Shown one piece after another: positions 15,981 to 23,963 of a stretch of DNA of 56,232 nucleotides. Every line of letters begins with the position of its first letter. The stretch's first letter is position 1. Source of the DNA: Deltaproteobacteria bacterium (GTDB lineage: Bacteria; Myxococcota; Myxococcia; Myxococcales; JAHFDP01); NCBI GenBank assembly GCA_023248955.1, contig JAHFDP010000018.1, positions 1 through 56,232 of the forward strand. The letters are read 5' to 3'. The translations under genes were made by a program, and so were the position numbers. Under the pieces are notes generated by a model. It had not been told where the DNA came from and searched no databases. It saw only the letters and a list, made by a program, of their open reading frames with translations.

Positions 15981-17402
15981 ATGCAAACCGCGGCCGATTG
16001 GCTCTTCAAGCTCGCTTTCGTCTCCTACGCCGGAGCGCTCGGCAACTACGTCGGTCAGCTCGCCATCCGTCGCGACTGGGTCAAGCGCGCGGCCACGGTC
16101 CTCGCCACGTTCGGCGTCGCGCTGCATTCGGCCTACCTCGTGGTGCGCTGGGCAACCGCCGGCCAAGTGGAGGTCGCCGCACGCGACGCCACCGGCGATG
16201 CGCCCGTCGGCCTCGAGCGGTTCTGGACTTACATCATGCATCCGCCCTACACGAACCTCTACGACGCGCTGGTCTTCGTGGCTTGGGCGGTGATGGTGGT
16301 CTACCTGATCGTCGAAGCGCGCTGGAAGTTGCGGGCCGTGGGCGCCATCGCCGTGGCCATGGTGATCATCGCACTGGGCGAGGCGTCGCTGGTCACCGAA
16401 AACGAAATCAAGCCGCTGGTGCCCGCGCTGCAAAGCTACTGGATCCTGATTCACGTGGCGATATTGTTTATAAGCTATTCACTGTTTTCTGTGGCTTCCA
16501 TCTGCGCGCTGATGTTTCTCATCAAAGCCAAGGCCCGGCTCTCGACAATGGGGGCGGTGCAGCTCTTCGGCGCCAGCATCGTTACGGCGCTGGTGGGCGG
16601 CTCGGCGCTCTTCTCGCGGGCAGCGTTCGAACTTTCGCCATCCGCGATGCACGCCGGAAAAATCAGCGCAGTGCATTGGTTCCCGCCAGGCTCCGACAAG
16701 GCCGCCAAGTGGTTCGCGGAAGTCCCCGCCGCTGGTCCGCTAACTTTGATCGGCCTCGTCTTGATGATCGCCGCCGCCGTCCTCTACACGCGCCAATCTC
16801 GCGCTGAGACGCGCGGCGCGCCGGCCAATGATCGCTGGGCCTACAGCTTGGCGCTCGCCGGTTTCGCGTCGCTGACGGCCGCACTCGGCATCGCGCTCGG
16901 CTTCATCGTCAGTGGCGCCACCGTGGCGCTGCCCCCCGAAGTGCAAAAGGTCGTCGGCGAGAGCACCGCGCATTGGGGCCTGGCCTCCAACTACAGCCTG
17001 GGCCTGCTCGCGCTGGTCTGGTGCAGCACCGGCGGCTTTCTCTTGCTCGCGCGCCATCGCGACGCACTAGCCGAAATGCTCCCCGAAGCGAAAAAGCTCG
17101 ACGACATCACCTACCGAGTGATCACGATCGGCTTTCCACTGCTCTCGTTCGGTGTGGTCATGGGCGCCATGTGGGCCTACGACGCCTGGGGCCGCTACTG
17201 GGGCTGGGATCCCAAAGAGACCTGGGCGCTCATCACCTGGACCGTCTACGCCATCTACCTGCACACGCGGATCACCTACGGCTGGAGCGGCAAGCGCGCG
17301 GCGGCCATCGCCACATTCGGATTCGCGGTGGTGGTCTTCACGTTCATGGGCGTGAATTTGGGACTGACCGGCGAAGGGTTGCACACCTACGGCAGTGGGT
17401 AG
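15981..17402 (+). CDS. ccsB: Cytochrome c biogenesis protein, CcsA/CcsB (ResC) type
   Basis: 473-residue multi-pass membrane protein of the system II cytochrome c maturation pathway, which brings heme to the apocytochrome outside the cytoplasmic membrane. The tryptophan-rich heme-handling WWD segment is near the C terminus (WGRYWGWDPKETWAL), followed by a His (IYLHTRITYGW). An earlier His (HWGLASNYSLGLLAL) fits heme-ligand positions, and about ten hydrophobic segments are present. AGAGGT lies ahead of the ATG. The partner ResB/Ccs1 is not adjacent, so it would be encoded elsewhere or the long N-terminal part reflects a variant. Confidence 0.88.
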   Translation: MQTAADWLFKLAFVSYAGALGNYVGQLAIRRDWVKRAATVLATFGVALHSAYLVVRWATAGQVEVAARDATGDAPVGLERFWTYIMHPPYTNLYDALVFVAWAVMVVYLIVEARWKLRAVGAIAVAMVIIALGEASLVTENEIKPLVPALQSYWILIHVAILFISYSLFSVASICALMFLIKAKARLSTMGAVQLFGASIVTALVGGSALFSRAAFELSPSAMHAGKISAVHWFPPGSDKAAKWFAEVPAAGPLTLIGLVLMIAAAVLYTRQSRAETRGAPANDRWAYSLALAGFASLTAALGIALGFIVSGATVALPPEVQKVVGESTAHWGLASNYSLGLLALVWCSTGGFLLLARHRDALAEMLPEAKKLDDITYRVITIGFPLLSFGVVMGAMWAYDAWGRYWGWDPKETWALITWTVYAIYLHTRITYGWSGKRAAAIATFGFAVVVFTFMGVNLGLTGEGLHTYGSG

Positions 17403-17403
17403 C

Positions 17404-17580
17404 GCGCCAATCGCGGTCGACGATCCATCGCAGTCGTAAGCGCGATCGGAAATCGCGGACGCGGACGCGGGCGATTTTTTCGATCATCGAAAGAGCCGAC
17501 CATCGATCGAAAGATCCGACCGCGTCCAATCGTCCGCGTCCGCGACTTCGACTGCGTTGGCGACCACGGCGCGTCAAAGC
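17404..17580. repeat. CGATC-rich intergenic repeat sharing a 26-bp block with the 8.4-kb region
   Basis: GC-rich gap between ccsB and mazEF built from GATCG/CGGACG words. Bases 17452-17477 are identical to 8381-8406. A 14-bp inverted repeat joins 17453-17466 with 17532-17545. No ORF is supported; it is probably a relic of the same repeat family as the four-helix-bundle region. Confidence 0.7.
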
Positions 17581-17600
17581 CTACCTCTCAACGTTGTGTG

Positions 17601-17606
17601 TATAAT
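17601..17606 (+). promoter_or_regulatory. -10 box candidate for mazEF
   Basis: An exact TATAAT stands out in GC-rich surroundings eight bases before the antitoxin ATG at 17615, so the transcript would be nearly leaderless. No convincing -35 is seen. Confidence 0.45.
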
Positions 17607-17614
17607 TGATGTCC

Positions 17615-17842
17615 ATGAAAGCTATACAAGTCACTTTCGACGAAAAACTTCTCCGCCAGCTTGACGCTGACGCTGAAGTTAAACGCGACGGCCGGTCGGT
17701 AGTCCTCCGTCGCGCAGCCTACGCCTACCTGCGCCGCAAGCATCGTGCCGCCATCGCCGAAGCTTACCGGCGCGGCTACGGCCAAAAGGGCGCGCCCGAG
17801 CTCGCAGGCTGGTCCGACGAGGGCGCATGGCCCGAACCGTAA
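17615..17842 (+). CDS. mazE: Ribbon-helix-helix antitoxin (MazE-like)
   Basis: 75 residues beginning MKAIQVTFDEKLLRQLD, a strand-helix ribbon-helix-helix start, followed by SVVLRRAAYAYLRRKHRAAIAEAY and the C-terminal tail WSDEGAWPEP typical of MazF-neutralising antitoxins. The Met at 17615 fits the conserved N terminus better than the upstream ATG at 17609. Overlaps the toxin by 16 bases. Confidence 0.85.
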   Translation: MKAIQVTFDEKLLRQLDADAEVKRDGRSVVLRRAAYAYLRRKHRAAIAEAYRRGYGQKGAPELAGWSDEGAWPEP

Positions 17843-18153
17843 GCCGCGGCGAAGTCTGGACGTACCGATTCAAGAATCCGGATAAGCAACGACCCGTCGT
17901 AGTGCTTAGCCGCGATGAGGCCATCGACGTGCTCTCCACCCTGCTCGTCGCGCCCGTCACGTCGACCATTCGGGGTTTGCCAAGCGAGGTGATCATCGGC
18001 GCCTCCGAGGGGCTGGAACATGATTCGGCGATCAATTTGGATCACGTGCAGTGCGTGGATCGCGCGAAGCTGATTCGGCGGCTCGGGCGACTCGCACCGT
18101 CGCGTATGCAGGCGGTGTGTGCGGCGCTAGCCGTGGCGATGGGATGCGACTGA
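17827..18153 (+). CDS. mazF: MazF/PemK-type mRNA interferase toxin
   Basis: 108-residue toxin with the PemK-fold signatures RGEVWTYRF, KQRPVVVLSRDEAI, LLVAPVTSTIRGLPSEV and the segment DSAINLDHVQCVDRAKL. The conserved Arg and Thr/Ser of the active site are in RGEVW and PVTSTIRG. Cleaves RNA at short specific sequences; specificity cannot be read here. Start overlaps the antitoxin, giving coupled expression. Confidence 0.92.
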   Translation: MARTVSRGEVWTYRFKNPDKQRPVVVLSRDEAIDVLSTLLVAPVTSTIRGLPSEVIIGASEGLEHDSAINLDHVQCVDRAKLIRRLGRLAPSRMQAVCAALAVAMGCD

Positions 18154-18154
18154 G

Positions 18155-18760
18155 CTATTCGACGAGGTAAGTGACAGCCGTTCCGTCGACGAGCTTGAGC
18201 TCCCAGGCGACATATTGATTGCCAAACCAGTCGCTCGCAACGTGCAGCCAAAAGCTCCGGATCACTTTGTCTCCAGCCATCGAGTCCGACTTGTAATCCT
18301 CCATAACTCGGTTCGCGATCGCCGTCGGCCCAAAATCGCTCGAAGGAAGAAACGTCGCCGGCGCGTCGGCCTGATCGCGGTCACGAACGCCAAAGACCGC
18401 AAAGTTTTCACCAAAGCCAACAACGTCAATAAAGGAGGCTGAGGCTCGATCGTAGAGCGTCCAAGTCCATTGGTAGGCGGGTTCCTCATAGTTCGCGCCA
18501 CGTTTTGTTGAGCCCACGTTCATACAGTCGCCGGAGAGGGAGACGAATTCGATCTGGTAAATCGTTCGCGGTTTGGTCAACGGATATTGAATGTCAACCG
18601 CATCGGCGGCTACCTGACGCGCCTGTTTCAAAGGATCGGAATCGAGAGGATCGAAGGCTAAGGAGCTGTAACGATCTTCGGCACTAGAGGCCGATGAAAG
18701 CTTCGCCGGCCCGCCACAGGCGCTCAGCGCGACACACAGCACTCCATGGACAAGTTTCAT
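18155..18760 (-). CDS. Putative lipoprotein of unknown function
   Basis: 201 residues. Starts MKLVHGVLCVALSACGG, a short signal with lipobox LSAC, so lipid-anchored. The mature part has an aromatic beta-rich pattern (YQWTWTLYDRASASFIDVVGF). A lipoprotein at 33844-34311 has a similar-looking segment (DWTWEWRFRDDSFSALYRV), so they may be distant paralogs. No recognised domain. Convergent with mazF by one base. Confidence 0.6.
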   Translation of the reverse strand: MKLVHGVLCVALSACGGPAKLSSASSAEDRYSSLAFDPLDSDPLKQARQVAADAVDIQYPLTKPRTIYQIEFVSLSGDCMNVGSTKRGANYEEPAYQWTWTLYDRASASFIDVVGFGENFAVFGVRDRDQADAPATFLPSSDFGPTAIANRVMEDYKSDSMAGDKVIRSFWLHVASDWFGNQYVAWELKLVDGTAVTYLVE

Positions 18761-18883
18761 GGCCGACAACAAAGCAATCTGCGCGCCAGCATTCGACGCC
18801 AATTAAATCAATTCCTTGGCGAGCCCTGTACGCTCCTTTTCACGCGCGCACGCACTCCAATTGGAGCGCCGACGTACCAATGG

Positions 18884-18931
18884 CTAGGAGCCTGTTTTGA
18901 TATTTCTCGCTCGCCGCGGACAGGCTCCTAG
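18884..18931. terminator. Palindromic hairpin (CTAGGAGCCTGT arms) overlapping a stop codon
   Basis: Perfect 12-bp inverted repeat, CTAGGAGCCTGT at 18884-18895 and ACAGGCTCCTAG at 18920-18931. The right arm ends in CTAG and contains the stop (TAG, minus strand, 18928-18930) of the downstream gene. The 37727-37784 element has a related arm (CTAGGCTCCTAA). A terminator or small mobile palindrome. Confidence 0.6.
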
Positions 18932-19575
18932 TTTTTCACGCGCACAGGAAGCGCCAGCTTCACGTCAATCCGTTGCCCAGCCTGCGCCAGCGCGAGTTGC
19001 GCGCCGGGAACAAGCGACTCAATCCACGGCGCGCCGAGCTCCACCGCATCGCACGGCGCCACATGCAGCGCTCCGGTTTTGAGGGCCACCGATCGCAGCG
19101 CACCTTCACGTCCAGCGTAAAACCGCTCGAGATGTAGCAGCTCACCCGCTTCGGTCTCCGGTTCGGGCGTCGCAGGCGCTGAAATCTCGCGCAAAAGTCC
19201 GGCCAGCCGCTGCGCGCCGCGCTGCCGAATTTCCACGCGATGGTCCGGTCCCCAGTGGCGCAACCGCATCTGCACCGTGGTGCCGCGCCGTCCCCACAAC
19301 ATCGCCGCATTGGCGCCCAGAAACGTATCGGCGGCCGTCTCCAAAAAGTAACCGCCCGGTCCCGACGGTCCATCGACGTGCGCATAGAGTGCCAACTCGC
19401 CAAATTGCGCCGGCACCGTCAGGCCCAGCCGTAAGCGCTCGGTGCGATGGCAGCGCACCGTGACGAACGAGGCACCACCGATCGATCGCATCGAGAGCGG
19501 CGCGGGAAGCGCAGGCGCGGCTCTGTTGCAACGGAAGTGGAGAAAAACCGGATCGGCCCAGGTGCACGCGAGCAT
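18928..19575 (-). CDS. Conserved hypothetical protein
   Basis: 215 residues, beginning MLACTWADPVFLHFRCNRAAP. No domain recognised; mixed beta-rich sequence with many Arg/Leu. The start is chosen because the upstream DsbA-like gene ends at 19586, leaving a 10-base gap, so the pair is probably one transcript. Its stop codon lies in the right arm of the palindrome 18884-18931. Confidence 0.4.
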   Translation of the reverse strand: MLACTWADPVFLHFRCNRAAPALPAPLSMRSIGGASFVTVRCHRTERLRLGLTVPAQFGELALYAHVDGPSGPGGYFLETAADTFLGANAAMLWGRRGTTVQMRLRHWGPDHRVEIRQRGAQRLAGLLREISAPATPEPETEAGELLHLERFYAGREGALRSVALKTGALHVAPCDAVELGAPWIESLVPGAQLALAQAGQRIDVKLALPVRVKN

Positions 19576-19585
19576 CGACGGCACT

Positions 19586-20176
19586 CTACTTCGAAGCGGC
19601 GCGCACGGCTTCTTCCACGAAATCGAGCCGGTCGTTGCCCCAGAACATTTCCTCGCCGACAAAAATCGTGGGCGCCCCAAACGCGCCGCGCCGAATCGCT
19701 TCGTCGGTGATTTGTCGCAGACGATCTTTGACCGGTTGCGTCTGCGCCCGCGCCACCAGCGCCGCACCATCCAATCCCGCGCCCGTCAACGCCGCGATAA
19801 CATTTTCCGGCAACGCGAGATCTTTGCCGTCCGCGAAGTAGCGACGAAACAGCGCCGCCATTGCCTTGGGCTGCTCTCCAATTTCATCCGCCGCCAGCGC
19901 CGCGCGATTCGCCAAAATCGAATTGGTCGGAAATGGCGTGGGCACCTGAAACGGAACGCCGTAACGCTTGGCCCAGCGCTGCAGATCCTGCTCCATGTAC
20001 TTGCGCCGCTCGGGAATCTGCGACGAGCTGGTGATTCCCTGCTCCTTGAAGACCGCGCCCAGCGCGAAGGGCTTTAGGACCAGCCGCACACCCGCCCGCG
20101 CGGCCAGCCCTTCGATTTGCGTCGAGGTTAAGTAGGAATACGGAGAACTCAGATCGTAAAGAAGCTCGAGGTCCAT
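19586..20176 (-). CDS. DsbA-family isomerase (2-hydroxychromene-2-carboxylate isomerase-like)
   Basis: 196 residues of thioredoxin fold with a helical insertion. The N-terminal strand YDLSSPYSYLTSTQIEGLA places SSPYSY where a CxxC would be, as in HCCA isomerases and kappa glutathione transferases. The C-terminal GAFGAPTIFVGEEMFWGNDRL matches the conserved GVFGVPxFxV-E-xFWGxDRL signature. These enzymes use glutathione and isomerise or conjugate small aromatics; the physiological substrate is unknown. The start at 20176 (MDLELLYDLSSP) fits the family; no signal peptide, so cytoplasmic. Confidence 0.85.
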   Translation of the reverse strand: MDLELLYDLSSPYSYLTSTQIEGLAARAGVRLVLKPFALGAVFKEQGITSSSQIPERRKYMEQDLQRWAKRYGVPFQVPTPFPTNSILANRAALAADEIGEQPKAMAALFRRYFADGKDLALPENVIAALTGAGLDGAALVARAQTQPVKDRLRQITDEAIRRGAFGAPTIFVGEEMFWGNDRLDFVEEAVRAASK

Positions 20177-20202
20177 TTTGCTCAACATACTCGATGAAAG
20201 CG

Positions 20203-20634
20203 TCAACCACGCAGCGGATTCTCAAAGAGCAACCTCGGAAATCGAGCGAAGTCGCCATCGGCGCTGCACAACGTCAGCCCGTGCTCGAGCGCCAAGGCGG
20301 CGAGGTGAGCATCCGGAACGAGCGCGTGATTCGCACCGGCGTTCGCCAACATCAAAGCAAAGAGCTCGGCGTGGCGCTCGGTCGGCTGTGGAATCCACAC
20401 CGATTCGACCTCCAGCCAACTGGCGACCTGTGTCCACGCTTTGGCCATCGTCAGGGGATGTTGGAAAACGCGTGGATTGGTGACGAGCCGAATGAAGGCC
20501 ACGAGCGACGGCCACGGCAGCCCGACCTTGGGCGCGCCATTGAGCCGCGCATCGAGCCAGCGTCGGGCCCGCGCATGCTGCGGCATGCTGCTGACCGCCG
20601 CATACACGAGTAGATTGGCATCGACCAGGATCAC
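20203..20634 (-). CDS. vapC: VapC-type PIN-domain toxin (module 3)
   Basis: 143 residues starting at GTG with ILVDANLLVYAAV (Asp and Asn of the PIN strand), and later Asp-containing segments LVPDAHLAALALE and TLCSADGDFARF, the acidic site. The GTG overlaps the antitoxin stop by 4 bases. Same order as the other vapBC modules. Confidence 0.86.
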   Translation of the reverse strand: MILVDANLLVYAAVSSMPQHARARRWLDARLNGAPKVGLPWPSLVAFIRLVTNPRVFQHPLTMAKAWTQVASWLEVESVWIPQPTERHAELFALMLANAGANHALVPDAHLAALALEHGLTLCSADGDFARFPRLLFENPLRG

Positions 20635-20876
20635 CGATGGTCTTCGCCTTCGGCGAGCGACAACGCCTCGGAGACGCTCTCGAGGCTGACGAAGCATCGG
20701 CCGAGCGAGACGGCACGGGTCCGGTAATTGCCCGTGCGCTTCTTGCCCTTTTCAAGGCGAGGTAGCCCTTCGCGAAGCGCCTCGTTCACGAGTGCCTTGA
20801 GTTTGATCTGCCGACTGCGCTGAAGGCGCTTCAACGCAGAAGCGACATCATCGTCAAGGGTGAGCGTCGTCCTCAT
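20631..20876 (-). CDS. vapB: Ribbon-helix-helix antitoxin (module 3)
   Basis: 81 residues starting MRTTLTLDDDVASALKRLQ, a textbook ribbon-helix-helix strand and helix, then LKALVNEALREGL and a basic tail. Upstream of the PIN gene with a 4-base overlap. An 11-bp inverted repeat sits 2-33 bases from its start. Confidence 0.86.
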   Translation of the reverse strand: MRTTLTLDDDVASALKRLQRSRQIKLKALVNEALREGLPRLEKGKKRTGNYRTRAVSLGRCFVSLESVSEALSLAEGEDHR

Positions 20877-20877
20877 A

Positions 20878-20909
20878 CATCAAAGCATAATATGATTGAT
20901 GCTTTGATG
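20878..20909. promoter_or_regulatory. Operator candidate of vapBC module 3
   Basis: Perfect 11-bp inverted repeat CATCAAAGCAT / ATGCTTTGATG with a 10-base AT-rich spacer, upstream of the antitoxin. It also overlaps the 5' side of the divergent zinc-ribbon gene, so both could be repressed. Confidence 0.6.
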
Positions 20910-20969
20910 CAATTTGAGAACACCGCGCAGGAAGTGGCGAAATCGCGAAAGCCGCGCTACGACTGCTCG

Positions 20970-21413
20970 ATGCTGAAAATCTGTCTCTCCTGCAAACGAA
21001 CCTGGAGCGGCGGCCGGGACTGCCCGCAATGCGGCGAGGGCCAACCGCTCCTCGACGTAGCCGATCGCGCCGTCCGCCGCGCCGCCCTGCGCGACACCGA
21101 ATTGCGCGGCGTGATTCGCACCTACTACGGCGCCCGGAGCGCGATGCTCATCGGCTTTTTTGGAATCCTCTCCGGAATGGTTTTTGCGGTGGCGCTGGTG
21201 CGCAAGGGGTTTCTGACGGCCGGCCCCGCGCGCTATGCCTGGTATGCCCTCGCCGCGCTCGCGCCGGTCGTTCCGTTTTTCGCGCTGCTCATCGGCAACC
21301 AAGTCGTGCGACGCTTTTCGCGCCACTGCATCGGCCGTCCCCTGGGGCTTGGAGACATCAAATTCGCGCCGGAGCCACGGTCAGAATTTCTCGATCCGTC
21401 CATTTCCCGGTGA
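20970..21413 (+). CDS. Small zinc-ribbon membrane protein
   Basis: 147 residues. Start MLKICLSCKRTWSGG is preferred over a farther upstream ATG because the zinc ribbon (CLSC with CPQC 14 residues later) then sits at the N terminus. A linker is followed by two hydrophobic segments (SAMLIGFFGILSGMVFAVAL and WYALAALAPVVPFFALLIG). No known function. The 3' end overlaps the convergent small gene by about 56 bases. Confidence 0.5.
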   Translation: MLKICLSCKRTWSGGRDCPQCGEGQPLLDVADRAVRRAALRDTELRGVIRTYYGARSAMLIGFFGILSGMVFAVALVRKGFLTAGPARYAWYALAALAPVVPFFALLIGNQVVRRFSRHCIGRPLGLGDIKFAPEPRSEFLDPSISR

Positions 21414-21654
21414 GCGCGTCAGCCTCGCCAAGCCACGCCGGCCGCGACGCATTCCGGCTCAGGCGCAACCGCACATTTCCGCTGCGCAGATCGAGCGCCG
21501 CCTCCTCGACCGCGGCCCAGGGAATCAGCGCATCGACGCTCTCGGGAAGCTGAACGAGAATTCCTTCAGTGGTGCGAAAACGAAACAGACACAACACGCG
21601 GCCGCTCGCGGTGCGCAGCGCCACGCCGTTGAGATCGATTCGCAGGGCCATGGC
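21358..21654 (-). CDS. Conserved hypothetical small protein
   Basis: 98 residues beginning MALRIDLNGVALRTASGRVLC. No domain recognised; mostly beta character. A longer frame reaches 21765 but would run through the upstream region of the lipoprotein gene. The 3' overlap with the zinc-ribbon gene and absence of a clear Shine-Dalgarno lower confidence. Confidence 0.35.
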   Translation of the reverse strand, partial: AMALRIDLNGVALRTASGRVLCLFRFRTTEGILVQLPESVDALIPWAAVEEAALDLRSGNVRLRLSRNASRPAWLGEADALTGKWTDREILTVAPARI

Positions 21655-21763
21655 GCGACCATACCATCGCGTTTCGGGAGTCTTGGCGAGCAGTCCGAAA
21701 AATACAGTTGAGCCCTCGAGCCTCTGGGCATAAGTAGCGAGGTTCACTTCAAGAGGAGGCCCC

Positions 21764-23239
21764 ATGCGTGCAATTACACTGAGTGGATGCTGTCTGTGCC
21801 TGCTGGCCGCCGGGTGCGCCAAAAAAGCCGCGCCCGCCGCGCAAGGCAACCTCCAGACCGATCTCGCAACGATCGACTTCGGCACCACCCGACCAGGCTC
21901 GCCCGTGCAACGGACCGCCACGCTGACCAATCGCGGAGCCGCGCCGGTCACCGTTCAGGACGTGGCCTTGGACGGCGCCCATTCCACGCTCTTCTCGGTC
22001 ACCGTCCCGGCAACGTTGACGGTGGCGCCTAGCGCGACCCTTTCGCTCACCCTCACCTATTCGCCCAACGCCGAGGGCACGCACAGCGCCTCACTCTCCG
22101 TTCACAACGACGGCTCGCCGGCCACTGTCACCATCATGCTCGCCGCCAAAGCCAGCAACAGCGCCGACCTGTGCGCCGGGGTCACCTGCGACAAGCCGCC
22201 GGCCTGTTTCAAGGGCGCGGGCACTTGCGCGAACGGCACCTGCACCTACAAAGCGGATGTCGGCGCGGTCTGCACCGGCGGCGCTTGCGATGCGAAGGGC
22301 GCTTGCGTCGCAACCACCGATCTCTGCAAAGGGATCACTTGTAATACATCGTCGCCCTGCTTCAAGACGGCCGGCACTTGCGTCAATGGGTCGTGCGCCT
22401 ACCAGACAGACATCGGCGGCGCCTGCGGCAGCGGCGGAACCTGCGACGCGAGCGGCGCGTGCAAAGGCAGCAGCGGAACTTGCGCAACACCGCCGTCGCC
22501 GCTCTGCGTGGACAATAAAACCATTCGCACCTATGCGCCAACCGGCGTCTCAACGGACAACGGATGCGCCTACGTGGCCACGGATTCTGTGTGCGCTTCC
22601 TCGTCGTGCGCCAATGGCACCTGCGCCACCTGCACCGATGGCGTCCAAAACGGTGTGGAGACCGACCAAGACTGCGGCGGCGGTTTTTGCGGCACTTGTG
22701 ACCCAGGAAAACGCTGCCAGCACAACAGCGACTGCACGTCGACCTACTGCGGATCCGGACGCTGCTCCACACCTCCGGAGTCGTTTCCCACAACCGCAGT
22801 GTGGGCGACTGGCGTGATCGAATTCTCGGGCGAGTACACCAAATCTCCCGGCAACTGGTCGGCGGCCAAAGTGATCGGCGCGCCCGACGCCTACCCAGGC
22901 TGCGACGACATCACCACCGCCTGGACCACGCCCGGCGCCGACAACAACAAGCCCGCCTTCTTGACCGTGGGCTTCGAACCACCCACCGTCGGCTCGCAAG
23001 TCTGGGTCGTCGAGACCGACAACCCCGATTCGGTGAGCAAAGTGACCATCACCACCGCCGGCCGAGATGCCGTCATCTACACCAACGACGCAGCCGCCGC
23101 GGTCACCAGCTGCCCGTTCGTTCGCAAGGTTCCAACGGGCACCACCGATGCGATTTCCAAAGTGCGAGTCGACTTCGCCAACGACAAAGTCGCGCCGAGC
23201 AGCTTCAAGGAAATCGACGCCATCGGAATTATTCCGTAA
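21764..23239 (+). CDS. Cys-rich lipoprotein with HYDIN/ASPM-like and discoidin-like domains
   Basis: 491 residues. Signal peptide with lipobox LLAAGC, so lipid-anchored. Residues about 30-130 match the bacterial choice-of-anchor beta-sandwich (FGTTRPGSPVQRTATLTNRG). The middle carries several repeated Cys modules (GVTCDKPPACFKGAGTCANG and GITCNTSSPCFKTAGTCVNG are near duplicates). The C-terminal third resembles a discoidin-type beta domain (GNWSAAKVIGAPDAYPGCDD). This mosaic is typical of Myxococcota secreted lipoproteins. Start is well supported by AGAGGAGG five bases upstream. No catalytic site; an envelope adhesin or scaffold is likely. Confidence 0.75.
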   Translation: MRAITLSGCCLCLLAAGCAKKAAPAAQGNLQTDLATIDFGTTRPGSPVQRTATLTNRGAAPVTVQDVALDGAHSTLFSVTVPATLTVAPSATLSLTLTYSPNAEGTHSASLSVHNDGSPATVTIMLAAKASNSADLCAGVTCDKPPACFKGAGTCANGTCTYKADVGAVCTGGACDAKGACVATTDLCKGITCNTSSPCFKTAGTCVNGSCAYQTDIGGACGSGGTCDASGACKGSSGTCATPPSPLCVDNKTIRTYAPTGVSTDNGCAYVATDSVCASSSCANGTCATCTDGVQNGVETDQDCGGGFCGTCDPGKRCQHNSDCTSTYCGSGRCSTPPESFPTTAVWATGVIEFSGEYTKSPGNWSAAKVIGAPDAYPGCDDITTAWTTPGADNNKPAFLTVGFEPPTVGSQVWVVETDNPDSVSKVTITTAGRDAVIYTNDAAAAVTSCPFVRKVPTGTTDAISKVRVDFANDKVAPSSFKEIDAIGIIP

Positions 23240-23963
23240 GGCGAGCGGCGATCAGTGCTTCCACATTTCCGGCTGGTCCCGGCACAGTTGAGTCCATGGT
23301 CTGGGTTTGCGTGAAACCTAGCTGCGTCAAGGATTCGATGACGCGCGAGATAGCGGCTTGGCGCACGGCTTCATCGCTCACCACGCCGCCTTCTCCAACC
23401 GCGTCGCGCGGTGCTTCGAATTGCGGTTTGACCAGAGCGACCAGCGTTCCCGGCCGGCGGAGAACCGCTACTGCCGCGGGCAGTAACGCCGTAAGCGAGA
23501 TGAACGATGCGTCGATCACAACGAGGTCAACCCGCTCGCCGAGCATCGCTGGCGAGACGTCGCGAGCGTTGGTGCGATCGTGGACGCGCAGGCGTGGATC
23601 ACCGCGTAGCCGCTCGTGGAGTTGCCCGTAGCCGACATCGATCGCATGCACGCGAACGGCACCGCGTTGCAAGAGTGCGTCGGTGAAACCGCCAGTGGAG
23701 GCACCAAAATCGGCGCAGATTTTTCCGCTCACCTCGACCGAGAAACGTTGCAGCGCCGCGTCCAGCTTGTCGCCGCCGCGCGAGACGAAACGGGTCGGCG
23801 CATTTTTCCTGCGCAGCACGACGTCGATTGAAAGCGACGTTCCGGCCTTCTCCACGACGTGATCATCAGCAACGATCTCGCGTGCCAAAATTAACGCGCG
23901 CGCCTCGACCAGCGACGTCGCCAGCCCACGCTCCAAAACGAGCTCGTCCGCTCGGCGCTTCAC
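23229..23963 (-). CDS. tlyA: TlyA-family rRNA 2'-O-methyltransferase
   Basis: 244 residues. N-terminal S4 RNA-binding domain (RADELVLERGLATSLVEARALILA), then an FtsJ-like Rossmann methyltransferase with the SAM motif ADFGASTGGFTDALLQRGA, DLVVIDASFISL and ALVKPQFEA. The K-D-K-E tetrad of the catalytic site is plausible (Lys in SRGGDKLD, Asp in VVIDASF, Lys in VKPQFE). The family methylates cytidine 2'-OH in 16S and 23S rRNA, with the best-known member in mycobacteria affecting capreomycin sensitivity. Overlaps the Nudix gene by 4 bases, so same operon; ends 11 bases into the lipoprotein gene. Confidence 0.92.
   Translation of the reverse strand: MKRRADELVLERGLATSLVEARALILAREIVADDHVVEKAGTSLSIDVVLRRKNAPTRFVSRGGDKLDAALQRFSVEVSGKICADFGASTGGFTDALLQRGAVRVHAIDVGYGQLHERLRGDPRLRVHDRTNARDVSPAMLGERVDLVVIDASFISLTALLPAAVAVLRRPGTLVALVKPQFEAPRDAVGEGGVVSDEAVRQAAISRVIESLTQLGFTQTQTMDSTVPGPAGNVEALIAARLTE

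Noticed and set aside
19586-20176. Classical DsbA disulfide oxidase
   Set aside because: No CxxC; the SSPYSY segment and FWGNDRL tail fit the HCCA isomerase/kappa-GST branch, and no signal peptide is present.
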